Below are positions 26,835 through 38,227 of a DNA stretch of 64,000 nucleotides, one piece after another. The translations under genes were made by a program, and so were the position numbers. The DNA is from Streptomyces adelaidensis (lineage in GTDB: Bacteria > Actinomycetota > Actinomycetes > Streptomycetales > Streptomycetaceae), in the NCBI RefSeq assembly GCF_016598475.1, contig NZ_JAEMUX010000051.1, positions 1-64,000 on the forward strand. Direction: 5' to 3'. The notes under the pieces were generated by a model. The model did no database searches. It was not told the DNA's origin and worked only from the letters and a program-made list of their open reading frames with translations. Position 1 is the first letter of the stretch. Each line of letters starts with the position of its first letter.

Positions 26835-27905
26835 CTAGGCCCGTGCGTAGTCGTTCACCAGTTCTGCGCCCGTGGTGTGGGTGTTGCGGTCGGTGATTTC
26901 GCCTGCTACCCAGGCTTCGACGCCTCGGTCCGTCAGGGTGGTGAGGGCCACGTCCGCGGATTCCTGCGGGACGATCGCGATCATGCCGACGCCCATGTTG
27001 AGGGTCTTCTCCAGCTCCAGGCGGTCGACCTGGCCGGTGCGGCCGACGAGGTCGAAGATCGGGGCCGGGGTCCAGGTGGAGCGGTCCACGGTGGCGTGCA
27101 GGGCGTCGGGGACGACGCGGGCCAGGTTGGCGGCCAGGCCGCCGCCGGTGACGTGGCTGAAGGCGTGGACCTCGGTGGTGCGGGTGAGGGCCAGGCAGTC
27201 CAGGGAGTAGATCTTGGTGGGCTCCAGGAGCTCCGCGCCGAGGGTGCGGCCGAGGTCGGCGATCTCGGCGTCCAGGGAGAGGCCCGCCTGGTTGAGGAGG
27301 ACGTGGCGGACGAGCGAGTACCCGTTCGAGTGAAGGCCGGAGGCCGCCATGGCGATCACCGCGTCACCCGTACGGATACGATCCGGGCCGAGCAGGTGCT
27401 CCGCCTCGACCACGCCCGTGCCGGCGCCCGCGACGTCGAAGTCGTCCGGGCCGAGGAGGCCCGGGTGCTCGGCGGTCTCGCCGCCGACGAGGGCGCAGCC
27501 GGCGAGGACACAGCCCTCGGCGATGCCCTTGACGATGGCGGCGACACGCTCGGGATGGACCTTGCCGACACAGATGTAGTCGGTCATGAACAGCGGCTCG
27601 GCGCCGCACACCACGATGTCGTCCATCACCATCGCGACCAGGTCGTGGCCGATGGTGTCGTACACGCCCAGCTGACGGGCGATGTCGACCTTCGTGCCGA
27701 CGCCGTCCGTGGCGGAGGCGAGCAGCGGGCGCTCGTAGTGCTTGAGGGCGGAGGCGTCGAAGAGGCCGGCGAAGCCGCCGAGGCCGCCGAGGACCTCGGG
27801 GCGCTGCGTCTTCTTCACCCACTCCTTCATCAGCTCTACGGCGCGGTCGCCCGCCTCGATGTCGACGCCCGCGGCTGCGTAGCTGGCACCAGTTGTCTCA
27901 GACAT
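26835..27905 (-). CDS. purM: Phosphoribosylformylglycinamidine cyclo-ligase (AIR synthetase)
   Basis: 356 aa. It contains the PurM landmarks SYAAAGVDIEAGDRAVELMK, LLASATDGVGTKVDIA (the ATP-binding region), MVMDDIVVCGAEPLFMTDY and ALVGGETAEHPG. It converts FGAM plus ATP to AIR, step 5 of purine synthesis, in the cytoplasm. The ATG at 27905 (MSETTG) is the family start; the open frame continues upstream into the purF end. It lies 50 bp after purF on the same strand, so the two are probably one transcript. Confidence 0.97.
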   Translation of the reverse strand: MSETTGASYAAAGVDIEAGDRAVELMKEWVKKTQRPEVLGGLGGFAGLFDASALKHYERPLLASATDGVGTKVDIARQLGVYDTIGHDLVAMVMDDIVVCGAEPLFMTDYICVGKVHPERVAAIVKGIAEGCVLAGCALVGGETAEHPGLLGPDDFDVAGAGTGVVEAEHLLGPDRIRTGDAVIAMAASGLHSNGYSLVRHVLLNQAGLSLDAEIADLGRTLGAELLEPTKIYSLDCLALTRTTEVHAFSHVTGGGLAANLARVVPDALHATVDRSTWTPAPIFDLVGRTGQVDRLELEKTLNMGVGMIAIVPQESADVALTTLTDRGVEAWVAGEITDRNTHTTGAELVNDYARA

Positions 27906-27955
27906 GACGGTGAGAACTTTCGTGTCGTACTGCGGAGAAGCAGGTGTACGGGGCC

Positions 27956-29482
27956 CTACGGGCGACGGATCGCGTCGGCCGCGGCCGTGGCGGCGGGCCC
28001 GGCGGCCAGCTCGGTCTCCAGCAGCTGCTTGCCGAGCAGCTCGGGGTCCGGCAGCTCCATCGGGTACTCGCCGTCGAAGCAGGCGCGGCAGAGGTTCGGC
28101 TTGGCGATGGTGGTCGCCTCGATCATGCCGTCGATGGAGATGTAGGAGAGGGAGTCGGCGCCCAGCGAGGTGCCGATCTCGTCGATGGTCATGCCGTTGG
28201 CGATGAGCTCGGCGCGGGTGGCGAAGTCGATGCCGAAGAAGCAGGGCCACTTCACCGGGGGCGAGGAGATCCGGATGTGGACCTCCGCCGCGCCCGCCTC
28301 ACGGAGCATCCGCACCAGCGCGCGCTGGGTGTTGCCGCGCACGATCGAGTCGTCGACGACGACCAGGCGCTTGCCCTTGATGACTTCCTTCAGCGGGTTC
28401 AGCTTCAGGCGGATGCCGAGCTGGCGGATCGTCTGGGAGGGCTGGATGAACGTACGTCCGACGTAGGCGTTCTTCACCAGACCGGCGCCGAACGGGATGC
28501 CGGAGGCCTCCGCGTAGCCGATGGCGGCCGGGGTGCCGGATTCCGGCGTCGCTATGACGAGGTCGGCGTCGACCGGGGCTTCCTTGGCGAGCTTGCGGCC
28601 CATCTCCACGCGGGAGAGGTACACGTTCCGGCCGGCGATGTCGGTGTCCGGGCGGGCCAGGTACACGTACTCGAAGACACAGCCCTTGGGCTTCGCGTCC
28701 GCGAATCGGGAGGTGCGCAGGCCGTTCTCGTCGATGGCGATGAACTCGCCCGGCTCGATCTCGCGGACGTAGGAGGCGCCGCAGATGTCGAGGGCGGCGG
28801 ACTCGGAGGCGACGACCCAGCCGCGCTCCAGGCGGCCGAGGACCAGCGGGCGGATGCCCTGTGGGTCGCGGGCCGCGTAGAGGGTGTGCTCGTCCATGAA
28901 GACGAGGGAGAAGGCACCGCGCACCTGCGGGAGGACCGTGTGAGCGGCCTCCTCGATGGTCAGCGGCTTGCCGTCGGAATCGACCTGGGCCGCGAGGAGC
29001 GCGGTGAGCAGGTCGGTGTCGTTGGTGGCCGCCACCCGGGGCGTACGGCCCTCCTGCTTGGGCAGGTCGGCGACCATCTCGGCGAGCTGCGCCGTGTTGA
29101 CGAGGTTGCCGTTGTGGCCGAGGGCGATGGAGCCGTGCGCGGTGGCACGGAAGGTCGGCTGGGCGTTCTCCCACACGGAGGCGCCGGTGGTCGAGTAGCG
29201 GGCGTGACCGACCGCGATGTGACCTTGGAGGGAACCGAGCGAGGTCTCGTCGAAGACCTGGGAAACGAGGCCCATGTCCTTGAAGACGAGGATCTGGGAG
29301 CCGTTGCTGACCGCGATACCCGCGGATTCCTGGCCCCGATGCTGGAGGGCGTAGAGCCCGAAGTACGAAAGCTTGGCGACCTCTTCACCCGGGGCCCAGA
29401 CACCGAAGACGCCACACGCGTCCTGGGGGCCTTTCTCACCGGGGAGAAGGTCGTGGTTGAGTCGTCCGTCACCACGTGGCAC
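27956..29482 (-). CDS. purF: Amidophosphoribosyltransferase
   Basis: 508 aa from a GTG with GGAGG just before it. A 22-residue propeptide precedes CGVFGVW. Cys23 becomes the N-terminal nucleophile of the glutaminase (Ntn) domain after cleavage. The C-terminal phosphoribosyltransferase domain carries LVVVDDSIVRGNTQ, the PRPP-binding loop. CRACFDGEYP near the end contains cysteines likely to ligate an Fe-S cluster as in Bacillus-type PurF. It makes phosphoribosylamine from PRPP and glutamine, the committed step. It is the first gene of the purF-purM unit. Confidence 0.97.
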   Translation of the reverse strand: MPRGDGRLNHDLLPGEKGPQDACGVFGVWAPGEEVAKLSYFGLYALQHRGQESAGIAVSNGSQILVFKDMGLVSQVFDETSLGSLQGHIAVGHARYSTTGASVWENAQPTFRATAHGSIALGHNGNLVNTAQLAEMVADLPKQEGRTPRVAATNDTDLLTALLAAQVDSDGKPLTIEEAAHTVLPQVRGAFSLVFMDEHTLYAARDPQGIRPLVLGRLERGWVVASESAALDICGASYVREIEPGEFIAIDENGLRTSRFADAKPKGCVFEYVYLARPDTDIAGRNVYLSRVEMGRKLAKEAPVDADLVIATPESGTPAAIGYAEASGIPFGAGLVKNAYVGRTFIQPSQTIRQLGIRLKLNPLKEVIKGKRLVVVDDSIVRGNTQRALVRMLREAGAAEVHIRISSPPVKWPCFFGIDFATRAELIANGMTIDEIGTSLGADSLSYISIDGMIEATTIAKPNLCRACFDGEYPMELPDPELLGKQLLETELAAGPAATAAADAIRRP

Positions 29483-29566
29483 GCCTCCGAGTGTAGGCGA
29501 GATCGTGCACCGGTCCGAATCCGGTGATCCCGCCCGCCCCGGTTCCCGACTGCGGGCCGCCGCATG

Positions 29567-30394
29567 TCACTTGTCGGCGACGGCACCGATACCGACGTTG
29601 TTTTCGCTGGTCAGCGTGATACTGCGGTGATCGATCCGATATTCCACCGTGCCCTTGAAGACCTCCAACAGGGCCCGCTCGGTGGCCATGAGTGAGTCGG
29701 AGCACATCTTGCGCGTGGTACGCGGGTTGCCAAGGGTGATCTTGTCGTCGCTCACCGTCGCCCTGGCGGAGACCTCGTTGCAGCCGAGGCTGCCGTTGAC
29801 GGTGCCCGCCTTCTTGTCGAGGGTGAACCAGGCCTTGCCCTCGGCGGCCTCGGGAAGGGAACTGGCCACGTCGTGGTCGAGGAGGGAGTCGACGCGCCAC
29901 TTGGTGGCGTACAGCTCGGCGGGCTTCTCCTCGCTGAGCTTGACGGTGTCGCCGTCGGCCGTGGTGAGGGTCAGTCCACCGTCGGTGGTCTCGGCGGTGA
30001 ACTTCTCGGCGTCGAGCGCGCGGGCGAAGCTCTCCTCGAACTTCATCGGGGCATCGCCGCAGGCCATCTCGGTGGAGCGGGCGGCCTCGAAGTCGATGCC
30101 GTCGTCCTCGAAGGCGGCGGTCGAGCCGAACGTGTTGCAGCCGTAGTTGCCGTTGACCTCGCCGTCGTCGGCGATCTTCAGATAGGCACCGCCGGGGGCC
30201 TGCGCCGTCTTGCCGTCGACGGTCAGGCTGTCGACGGCCCAGCGGACGCCGGTGACGGAGGCCTTCGTGGTCCCCGAGCCGACGGAACCGCTGCCGGAGC
30301 CGCTGCCCGACTCGGTGCCGCAGGCCGCGAGGAGCGGCAGCAGGGTCAGGGCCGTCAGGGGCAGAGCGGTGCGGGTGAGTCGCTGCATGTCCAT
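29567..30394 (-). CDS. Lipoprotein with two META (HslJ-like) domains
   Basis: About 275 aa. The signal peptide MDMQRLTRTALPLTALTLLPLLAAC ends in a lipobox. A Gly/Ser linker follows, then two related META domains: each has a W..DSL start, GNYGCN or GSLGCN, and a MACG or RKMCS Cys region. META domains occur in HslJ-type secreted proteins, and the function here is unknown. The start is either the ATG at 30394 or a GTG at 30430 only 6 nt after the upstream stop. That spacing suggests coupling with the preceding MDMPI-like gene. Confidence 0.82.
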   Translation of the reverse strand: MDMQRLTRTALPLTALTLLPLLAACGTESGSGSGSGSVGSGTTKASVTGVRWAVDSLTVDGKTAQAPGGAYLKIADDGEVNGNYGCNTFGSTAAFEDDGIDFEAARSTEMACGDAPMKFEESFARALDAEKFTAETTDGGLTLTTADGDTVKLSEEKPAELYATKWRVDSLLDHDVASSLPEAAEGKAWFTLDKKAGTVNGSLGCNEVSARATVSDDKITLGNPRTTRKMCSDSLMATERALLEVFKGTVEYRIDHRSITLTSENNVGIGAVADK

Positions 30395-30436
30395 GCCGGT
30401 GGGACGGGTGGGGTCCGTGGGCGGTTCCACCTGGGC

Positions 30437-31234
30437 TCAGCCCATGAGGGGCAACAGCTTGCTCAGGTCCGCGCGCTCACCGCTCGCGCTCACCTTCGCC
30501 TCGTCGAGGGCGGTGGCCCAGTCCAGCCGGCCGGTCGCGAGCCGGATCCAGGTCAGCGGATCGGTCTCGACGACGTTCGGCGGCGTGCCCCGGGTGTGCC
30601 TCGGCCCCTCCACGCACTGCACGACGGCGTACGGCGGGATCCGCACCTCGGTCGAACCGCCGGGGGCGCGCGTGGCGAGGGTGTCGGCGAGGAGGCGGAC
30701 GCAGGTGGCGAGGGCGTGCCGGTCGTACGGGATGTCGAGGCCGGGGACGGCCGCGTTCAGGTCGTCTGTGTGGACGACCAGTTCGATGGCGCGGGTCAGC
30801 AGGTAGTCGTCGAGCAGCATGCCGCCGGCGCGGGTGTCGATGACCCGGCCCGGTCCGGCGGCGGCGAGCGCGTCGGCGATCCGCTGCCCGACCCGGGCGT
30901 AGAGGGCGGTGACGTCGGGGTTGGCCTCGGCCAGGGTGCGGCTGCCCTCGGCGATGGCACCGGCGTACGCGCCGGTGGCGGAGGCGTAGTCGAGCGGGTC
31001 CAGCTCCGCCTTCGCGGGCTCCGGCCGCTCCAGCGCCCGGCTGACGCTCTCCACGGCCATCGTGATGTGCGCGGCCAGGTCCCGCACGGTCCACTCCCCG
31101 AGCCGGGTGGGCAGCGCCAGCTGTTCCGGGGTGAGGGTGCCCACGGCCGCCCGTACGTTCTCGAACTGGGCCGGCACGGCCTTGCGGGTCTTGGCGGGAT
31201 CGTAGGTGCGGGGGCGTTTCCTGGCCGGGGGCAT
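30437..31234 (-). CDS. DinB/maleylpyruvate-isomerase-like (sterol carrier family) protein
   Basis: 265 aa. The N-terminal four-helix part (QLALPTRLGEWTVRDLAAHITMAVESV) carries the W-T-x-x-x-x-x-x-H metal-binding pattern of the DinB/MDMPI fold. TRAIELVVHTDDL supplies the second His position. The C-terminal part resembles the SCP2-like domain common in these actinobacterial fusions. Likely a thiol-dependent cytoplasmic enzyme (mycothiol is typical), substrate unknown. It is upstream of, and nearly touching, the META lipoprotein gene. Confidence 0.8.
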   Translation of the reverse strand: MPPARKRPRTYDPAKTRKAVPAQFENVRAAVGTLTPEQLALPTRLGEWTVRDLAAHITMAVESVSRALERPEPAKAELDPLDYASATGAYAGAIAEGSRTLAEANPDVTALYARVGQRIADALAAAGPGRVIDTRAGGMLLDDYLLTRAIELVVHTDDLNAAVPGLDIPYDRHALATCVRLLADTLATRAPGGSTEVRIPPYAVVQCVEGPRHTRGTPPNVVETDPLTWIRLATGRLDWATALDEAKVSASGERADLSKLLPLMG

Positions 31235-31309
31235 GGTGGGGAGCCTATGGGGAGGGGAGGGCGGAGGTGGTGGGGAACTCGATGTTCGTGCAGTCGCGGT
31301 CCGGGAAGC

Positions 31310-32576
31310 TCAAGACGCGGCCCTCTCGGCGTACGAAGCCGTGAACGTCTCGTACGCGGGGAACTCGATGTCCGCGCAGTTGTGGCGTTCGGCGGCGTCG
31401 GTGACATACGCGCGGAAGACCTTCTCGTACGCGAGGGCGGTCAGCTTGTCGTAGCCGACGGCGATGGTCATCGTGTGGATCCGCGGCTTCCCGTCGCAGA
31501 CGGAGGAGGCCCACCAGACGGCCTCGCCCTGGTTGTCGCGGCCTGCCTCGCCCGGTGCCGCGACAGCCGGGGCCTCGTCGGGGTCGGGGTCCCTGAGCTG
31601 GACGTTCTTCGCGAGTTCGCCGGAGTAGGTGTGGAAGGAGACGAACCACTGGCCCGGGTTCACCGGCCTGACGACGTAGCCGTACTTCTCCTCGTCCGCG
31701 TGGAGCCGGTAGAGGCCGCTCGCCCGTTCCCGGCTGAGCACCAGGGCGCAGCGCTCGTCCCACGTCTCGCCCTTCCGACGGCTCTCGAACACCTGGTCGG
31801 CGAGTCGGTCCTGGCGGGCGAAGCCGGCCTCGCGGTACCAGGCGCAGGTCGCCGTTCGCCCGGGAAGCCGGGGTCGGGCCGTCCGTCAGGGCGGGGATGT
31901 CCTCCGGCGGATCGGGCAGCCGGTCGGCGCAGCCCAGCCGATCGGCGAAGTTGTTGGCGGTGAGCACGGCGGTCTCGGCGAGAATGTTCCGGTCGTGGTC
32001 GGTGAGCTGGCCGTTGTCGTGGAACGCCGACCCGAGGTCCATCAGCGAGGCCCTCGCCCACAGCGGCTTGACCGGCCGTCCGTCCGACTCGCCCTCGGCG
32101 CAGGGCAGTTCGACGATGACAGCCGAGTCGGTGACCAGACCCGCGATGCCGCCGCCGAGCGGCTCGGTCGGGTGGTTGGGCTTGCCGAGTGGGTCGAGGA
32201 GGAAGTCCCAGAAGCCTTCCGGAACCGTCGGGACCTCATCCGGGTAGACGCCCACCGCGGCTGTGAAGAACCACCTCTCACCGGAGCGCGTGCCGAGTTT
32301 CCCGCCCGCCTCGGTGCTGAAGATCTCGCAGTCCTGGGGCAGCCCGGCGTCCAGTTCGATCGTGCCCTCGTCGCCCAGGCGGTGTCTGATGCTGCCGCCG
32401 GCCGGGGAGAGCGCCAGCACCCGCCCGGCCGGGACGAGTCCCGCGCAGCCCGCGCCGATCTGGCGTCGGTTGTTCCAGACCTGCCAGATCTCCTTGCCGC
32501 TCCACCCGATGCCCACGAGCGCGACCAGACACAACAGCACGTTGAGGGACTTGCGTATCCCGTCAGGGACTCCCAC
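31310..32576 (-). pseudogene. Membrane/secreted hypothetical protein, frameshifted
   Basis: Two frames join into one protein. The N-terminal part (MGVPDGIRKSLNVLLCLVALVGIGW..., one signal-anchor) runs to about ALTDGPTPAS. The C-terminal part (ATCAWYREAGF... VFESRRKGETWDERCALVLSRE... ending TASYAERAAS) continues in the next frame. The shift lies near 31855-31875 in a CCCGGGC stretch. Six cysteines are spread through the whole, as expected for an exported disulfide-bonded protein. It may be a real pseudogene or a one-base sequencing error. The function is unknown. Confidence 0.7.
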
Positions 32577-32717
32577 CGATTACTTCCCCGTTCCACCGAC
32601 GGCCGTGTCCTCACCGAAGGCCCGCGATCTCACCGGCCGGCTGTCGAAGTCAGCAGCGGTACCAGGTGGTTCGGAGGTGGAGTCCCGCATCCCTACAGGA
32701 CCGTCACGCATGACTTG

Positions 32718-32745
32718 GGCCCCGCCTGTCGTGACAGGCGGGGCC
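32718..32745 (-). terminator. Terminator of the purSQL operon
   Basis: A perfect 13-bp GGCCCCGCCTGTC stem with a two-base loop lies 25 bp beyond the purL stop. Confidence 0.85.
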
Positions 32746-32769
32746 GAAGTGCCGTACGGGGAAGAGGAC

Positions 32770-35024
<2,255 letters not shown>

Positions 35025-35028
<4 letters not shown>

Positions 35029-35705
35029 GCGTTGACCAGCTTCTTGAGGATCGAGGTGAAGAAGGGGAGGCCATCGGTGCGGCCCGAGCCGATGAGGGGC
35101 TCGACGGCGTGCTCCGGGTGCGGCATGAGGCCCACGACGTTGCCGGCCCCGTTGGTGATGCCCGCGATGTCGTTGAGCGAGCCGTTGGGGTTGAAGCCGA
35201 GGTAGCGGAAGGCGACGCGGCCCTCCGCCTCCAGCTCGTCCAGCGTGCGCCGGTCGGCGACGTACCGGCCGTCCATGTTCTTCAGCGGGATGTGGATCTC
35301 CTGGCCGGCCGTGTAGTCGGTGGTCCAGGCGGTCTCCGCGTTCTCCACCCGCAGCTGCTGGTCGCGGCAGATGAAGTGGAGGTGGTCGTTGCCGAGCATC
35401 CCGCCCGGGAGCAGGTGGGCTTCGGTGAGGATCTGGAAGCCGTTGCAGATACCGAGGACCGGCAGTCCGGCCTTCGCCTGCTCGATGAGCGTCTCCATCA
35501 CCGGCGAGAAGCGGGCGATGGCTCCGGCGCGCAGATAGTCGCCGTAGGAGAAACCGCCGCACAGCACCACGGCGTCGACCTGCTTGAGATCCTTGTCCTT
35601 GTGCCAGAGAGCGACGGGTTCGGCGCCCGCGAGCCTGATCGCACGCTGGGTGTCCCGGTCGTCGAGGCTGCCCGGAAAAGTGACGACGCCAATACGTGCG
35701 GTCAC
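35025..35705 (-). CDS. purQ: Phosphoribosylformylglycinamidine synthase subunit PurQ (glutaminase)
   Basis: 226 aa, class I glutamine amidotransferase. The sequence begins TARIGVVTFPGSLDDRD, the nucleophile elbow is LGICNGFQ (Cys near residue 88), and the catalytic His-x-Glu is in LMPHPEHAVE near the end. It releases ammonia from glutamine for PurL. Its GTG start overlaps the purS stop (GTGA) and its stop overlaps the purL start, so all three are co-translated. Confidence 0.97.
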
Positions 35706-35965
35706 TTCGCCGCCTCCGCGACTTCTTCGACCTTGACGGTGAAGTCCTCGATCACGGTGTTGGCGAGGAAGGATTCCGCCAGTTCATGGATGCGGGCGAG
35801 CGCGGCGTCGTCCACCGGTCCGTCAACTTCCAGTTCGAATCGCTTTCCCTGACGTACGTCGGAGACGCCCTCGAAACCGAGGCGCGGCAGCGCGCGCTGC
35901 ACCGCCTGGCCCTGGGGGTCGAGGATCTCCGGCTTGAGCATGACGTCGACTACGACGCGTGCCAC
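35702..35965 (-). CDS. purS: Phosphoribosylformylglycinamidine synthase subunit PurS
   Basis: 87 aa. ARVVVDVMLKPEILDPQGQAVQRALPRLGF is the conserved PurS N-terminus. PurS bridges PurL and PurQ for ammonia channelling. The second GTG (35965) has GGGAG five bases before it and matches family starts; a GTG at 35971 is the alternative. It is the first gene of the operon, with a 350-bp AT-richer gap shared with the divergent lsrL gene. Confidence 0.95.
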   Translation of the reverse strand: MARVVVDVMLKPEILDPQGQAVQRALPRLGFEGVSDVRQGKRFELEVDGPVDDAALARIHELAESFLANTVIEDFTVKVEEVAEAAK

Positions 35966-36315
35966 TGGCACTCCCGGTGTTGTGGTGCTGAGCGTTCCTA
36001 CAGGTCTGTTCAGACTACCCGTACAAAATTTCTACGCGAGTAGATTCGTAGGAAACTACAGAGAATGCAGGTGATGGCGGTCACGATCAGGTATCAGGTG
36101 ATCACCCTCGCGAAAACTTCCGGGAAAGATCCATGAACCCTATTGCGCGCGGGACACGCGGGCGGATTAAGTCTGTCTTCACATTGCAATGCCGGGCACT
36201 GTACAAATGAATTGGCAATAGCCGATACTTTGCCCAAATAACAGCCGGACAGCCGACATCTCCCTGACGTCAGGGCACGTCAACGGAGAGATGTCGCACG
36301 AAGGGACCGATATTC
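35966..36315. promoter_or_regulatory. Divergent AT-rich promoter region between purS and lsrL
   Basis: The 350 bases are clearly less GC-rich than their surroundings (for example 36020-36060 and 36180-36245). AT-rich DNA is what Lsr2-family proteins bind, so autoregulation is plausible. A stem GACATCTC (36255-36262)/GAGATGTC (36288-36295) with a TGACGTCA palindrome in its loop sits 20 bp before the lsrL start. Confidence 0.6.
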
Positions 36316-36633
36316 GTGGCGCAGCGTGTCGTGGTCACTCTCTCCGACGACATCGACGGCTCGGAAGCGGCGGAGACGATCGCCTTCGGACTCGACGGAA
36401 AGTCGTACGAGATCGACCTGAACGAAGCCAATGCCAAGAAACTGCGTAAGGCGCTCGCGCCCTACGTCGACGCCGGCCGTAAGCGGTCGAAGTCGGGCAA
36501 GGCCTACAAGCAGACCCAGATCGCCCCGGACCCGGCGGCGGTCCGCGCCTGGGCCCAGGCCAACAAGCTGGACGTTCCCGCGCGTGGCCGGATCCCCAAG
36601 AGGGTCTACGAGGCGTTCGCCGAGGCGCAGTAG
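36316..36633 (+). CDS. lsrL: Lsr2-family nucleoid-associated protein (LsrL-type)
   Basis: 105 aa, GTG start. The N-terminal dimerization part is AQRVVVTLSDDIDGSEAAETIAFGLDGKSYEIDLNEANA; the C-terminal DNA-binding part has the AT-hook-like RGR core in DVPARGRIPKRVYEAF. Lsr2 proteins are H-NS-like xenogeneic silencers of AT-rich DNA. Streptomyces usually has two; the one beside purSQL corresponds (from memory) to the paralogue called LsrL rather than Lsr2 itself. It is divergent from purS. Confidence 0.92.
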   Translation: MAQRVVVTLSDDIDGSEAAETIAFGLDGKSYEIDLNEANAKKLRKALAPYVDAGRKRSKSGKAYKQTQIAPDPAAVRAWAQANKLDVPARGRIPKRVYEAFAEAQ

Positions 36634-36817
36634 AGCGGCGGCGCGGCAGACGCGCACACCGGCCGTCCGTGGGGTTCGTCAGGCTTCGTCAGCGAGCCCC
36701 GCGGACGGGCGACTTGGTCCCTGGCGGACAACCGACTTGCGTTGCCCCCCGGCCGATCAGCTAGAGTCTGGAGCACGCCGAGGGGCAAGGCCGAAAGGTC
36801 GGGCTCACCGGAGTCAC

Positions 36818-36889
36818 GCGGGTGTAGTTCAGTAGCAGAACATCCCCCTTCCAGGGGGAAGGCGCAGTGTGCAATTCCTGTCACCCGCT
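36818..36889 (+). tRNA. tRNA-Gly (TCC anticodon)
   Basis: A 72-nt cloverleaf with acceptor GCGGGTG/CACCCGC, discriminator T and anticodon loop CTTCCAG. Confidence 0.94.
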
Positions 36890-36967
36890 CTGATCACTTA
36901 CCAACCACTCCGGTGGATCAGGTAAAGTGGTCGACGCGCCGATCAGTGAGAGCCGGTCGGAGGCAAT

Positions 36968-37040
36968 GCGGACGTAGCTCAGTTGGTAGAGCGCAACCTT
37001 GCCAAGGTTGAGGTCGCCAGTTCGAACCTGGTCGTCCGCT
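36968..37040 (+). tRNA. tRNA-Gly (GCC anticodon), copy 1
   Basis: A 73-nt cloverleaf with acceptor GCGGACG/CGTCCGC, discriminator T and anticodon loop TTGCCAA. It is identical to the copy at 40956, including the bases leading into the terminator. Confidence 0.95.
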
Positions 37041-37045
37041 CGTGA

Positions 37046-37080
37046 AAGAAGGCCCCGGTCCACTGGACCGGGGCCTTCTT
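37046..37080 (+). terminator. Terminator after tRNA-Gly copy 1
   Basis: A 16-bp stem AAGAAGGCCCCGGTCC with loop ACT and its complement ending in TTCTT. Confidence 0.9.
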
Positions 37081-37207
37081 CGTGGTCTTGTTCGTGGTCT
37101 TGTTCATGGGTCTTCTTCGTGCCGAGGCGGGCGCGTCTGACATTTGTCATGCCGAGTGATGACACCGCGCACTGCTGTCCGGCCCGTATCGCCGAGACGC
37201 TGAAGGC

Positions 37208-38227
37208 ATGAAAACGAACGCACACGACGAGGTGAACACCCCCGATCACGAGAACGTGATCGAGGTCACCGACCTGCGGCGCGTGTACGGGGGCGGTTTC
37301 GAGGCCGTACGGGGAATCACGTTCTCCGTGGGCCGGGGAGAACTCTTCGCGCTCCTGGGCACCAACGGCGCGGGCAAGACATCCACGGTCGAACTGCTGG
37401 AGGGGCTCGCGCCGCCGTCCGGCGGCCGGGTGCGGGTCCTCGGCCACGACCCCTACGCCGAGCGCGCCGCCGTACGCCCCCGGATCGGCGTGATGCTCCA
37501 GGAGGGCGGCTTCCCCTCCGAGCTGACCGTCGCGGAGACGGTGCGGATGTGGGCGGGCTGCACCAGCGGGGCACGGCCCATCGGGGAGGCGCTGGATCTC
37601 GTCGGGCTCGCACGGCGGGCCGGCGTACGCGTCAAGCAGCTGTCCGGGGGCGAGAAGCGGCGCCTCGACCTGGCGCTCGCCCTCCTCGGGCGCCCCGAGG
37701 TCCTCTTCCTGGACGAGCCGACCACGGGACTCGACGCGGAGGGCCGCCAGGACACCTGGGAGCTGGTGCGGGAGTTGCGCGACGAAGGTACGACCGTGCT
37801 GCTCACCACGCACTACCTGGAGGAGGCGGAGGACCTCGCCGACCGGCTCGCCATCCTCCACGAGGGCGTCGTCGCGACGACCGGCACCCCGGCCGAGGTG
37901 ACCGCCTCCCAGCCGTCCCGCATCTCCTTCGACCTGCCCGCCGGCTACTTCCTCGGCGACCTGCCGCCGCTCGGCGAACTCGGCGTCACCGGGCACGAGG
38001 AGACGGGCCGCACGGTGGTGCTGCGCACGCACGAACTCCAGCGGGCGGCCACCGCGCTGCTGCTCTGGGCCGAACGGGCGCGGGTGGAACTGGGGCGGCT
38101 GGAGGTGCGGTCGGCCTCGCTGGAGGAGGCGTTCCTGCGGATCGCCCGGGAGACGGCGGCCGCGTCGGCGGCCGCCGCGACAGCCGAGTCACACACGGAG
38201 TCCCGTACGAAGGAGCCGACCGCATGA
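37208..38227 (+). CDS. ABC transporter ATP-binding protein
   Basis: 339 aa. Walker A is GTNGAGKTS (51-59), signature VKQLSGGEKRR (about 143-153), Walker B VLFLDEPTTGLD (about 164-175), then LTTHYLEEAEDLADR. The layout matches the DrrA/CcmA-like exporter class, with a C-terminal extension after residue 230. It powers the permease encoded next, with which it overlaps by ATGA. Together with the following kinase and regulator it forms a drug- or signal-export module. The substrate is unknown. Confidence 0.94.
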   Translation: MKTNAHDEVNTPDHENVIEVTDLRRVYGGGFEAVRGITFSVGRGELFALLGTNGAGKTSTVELLEGLAPPSGGRVRVLGHDPYAERAAVRPRIGVMLQEGGFPSELTVAETVRMWAGCTSGARPIGEALDLVGLARRAGVRVKQLSGGEKRRLDLALALLGRPEVLFLDEPTTGLDAEGRQDTWELVRELRDEGTTVLLTTHYLEEAEDLADRLAILHEGVVATTGTPAEVTASQPSRISFDLPAGYFLGDLPPLGELGVTGHEETGRTVVLRTHELQRAATALLLWAERARVELGRLEVRSASLEEAFLRIARETAAASAAAATAESHTESRTKEPTA

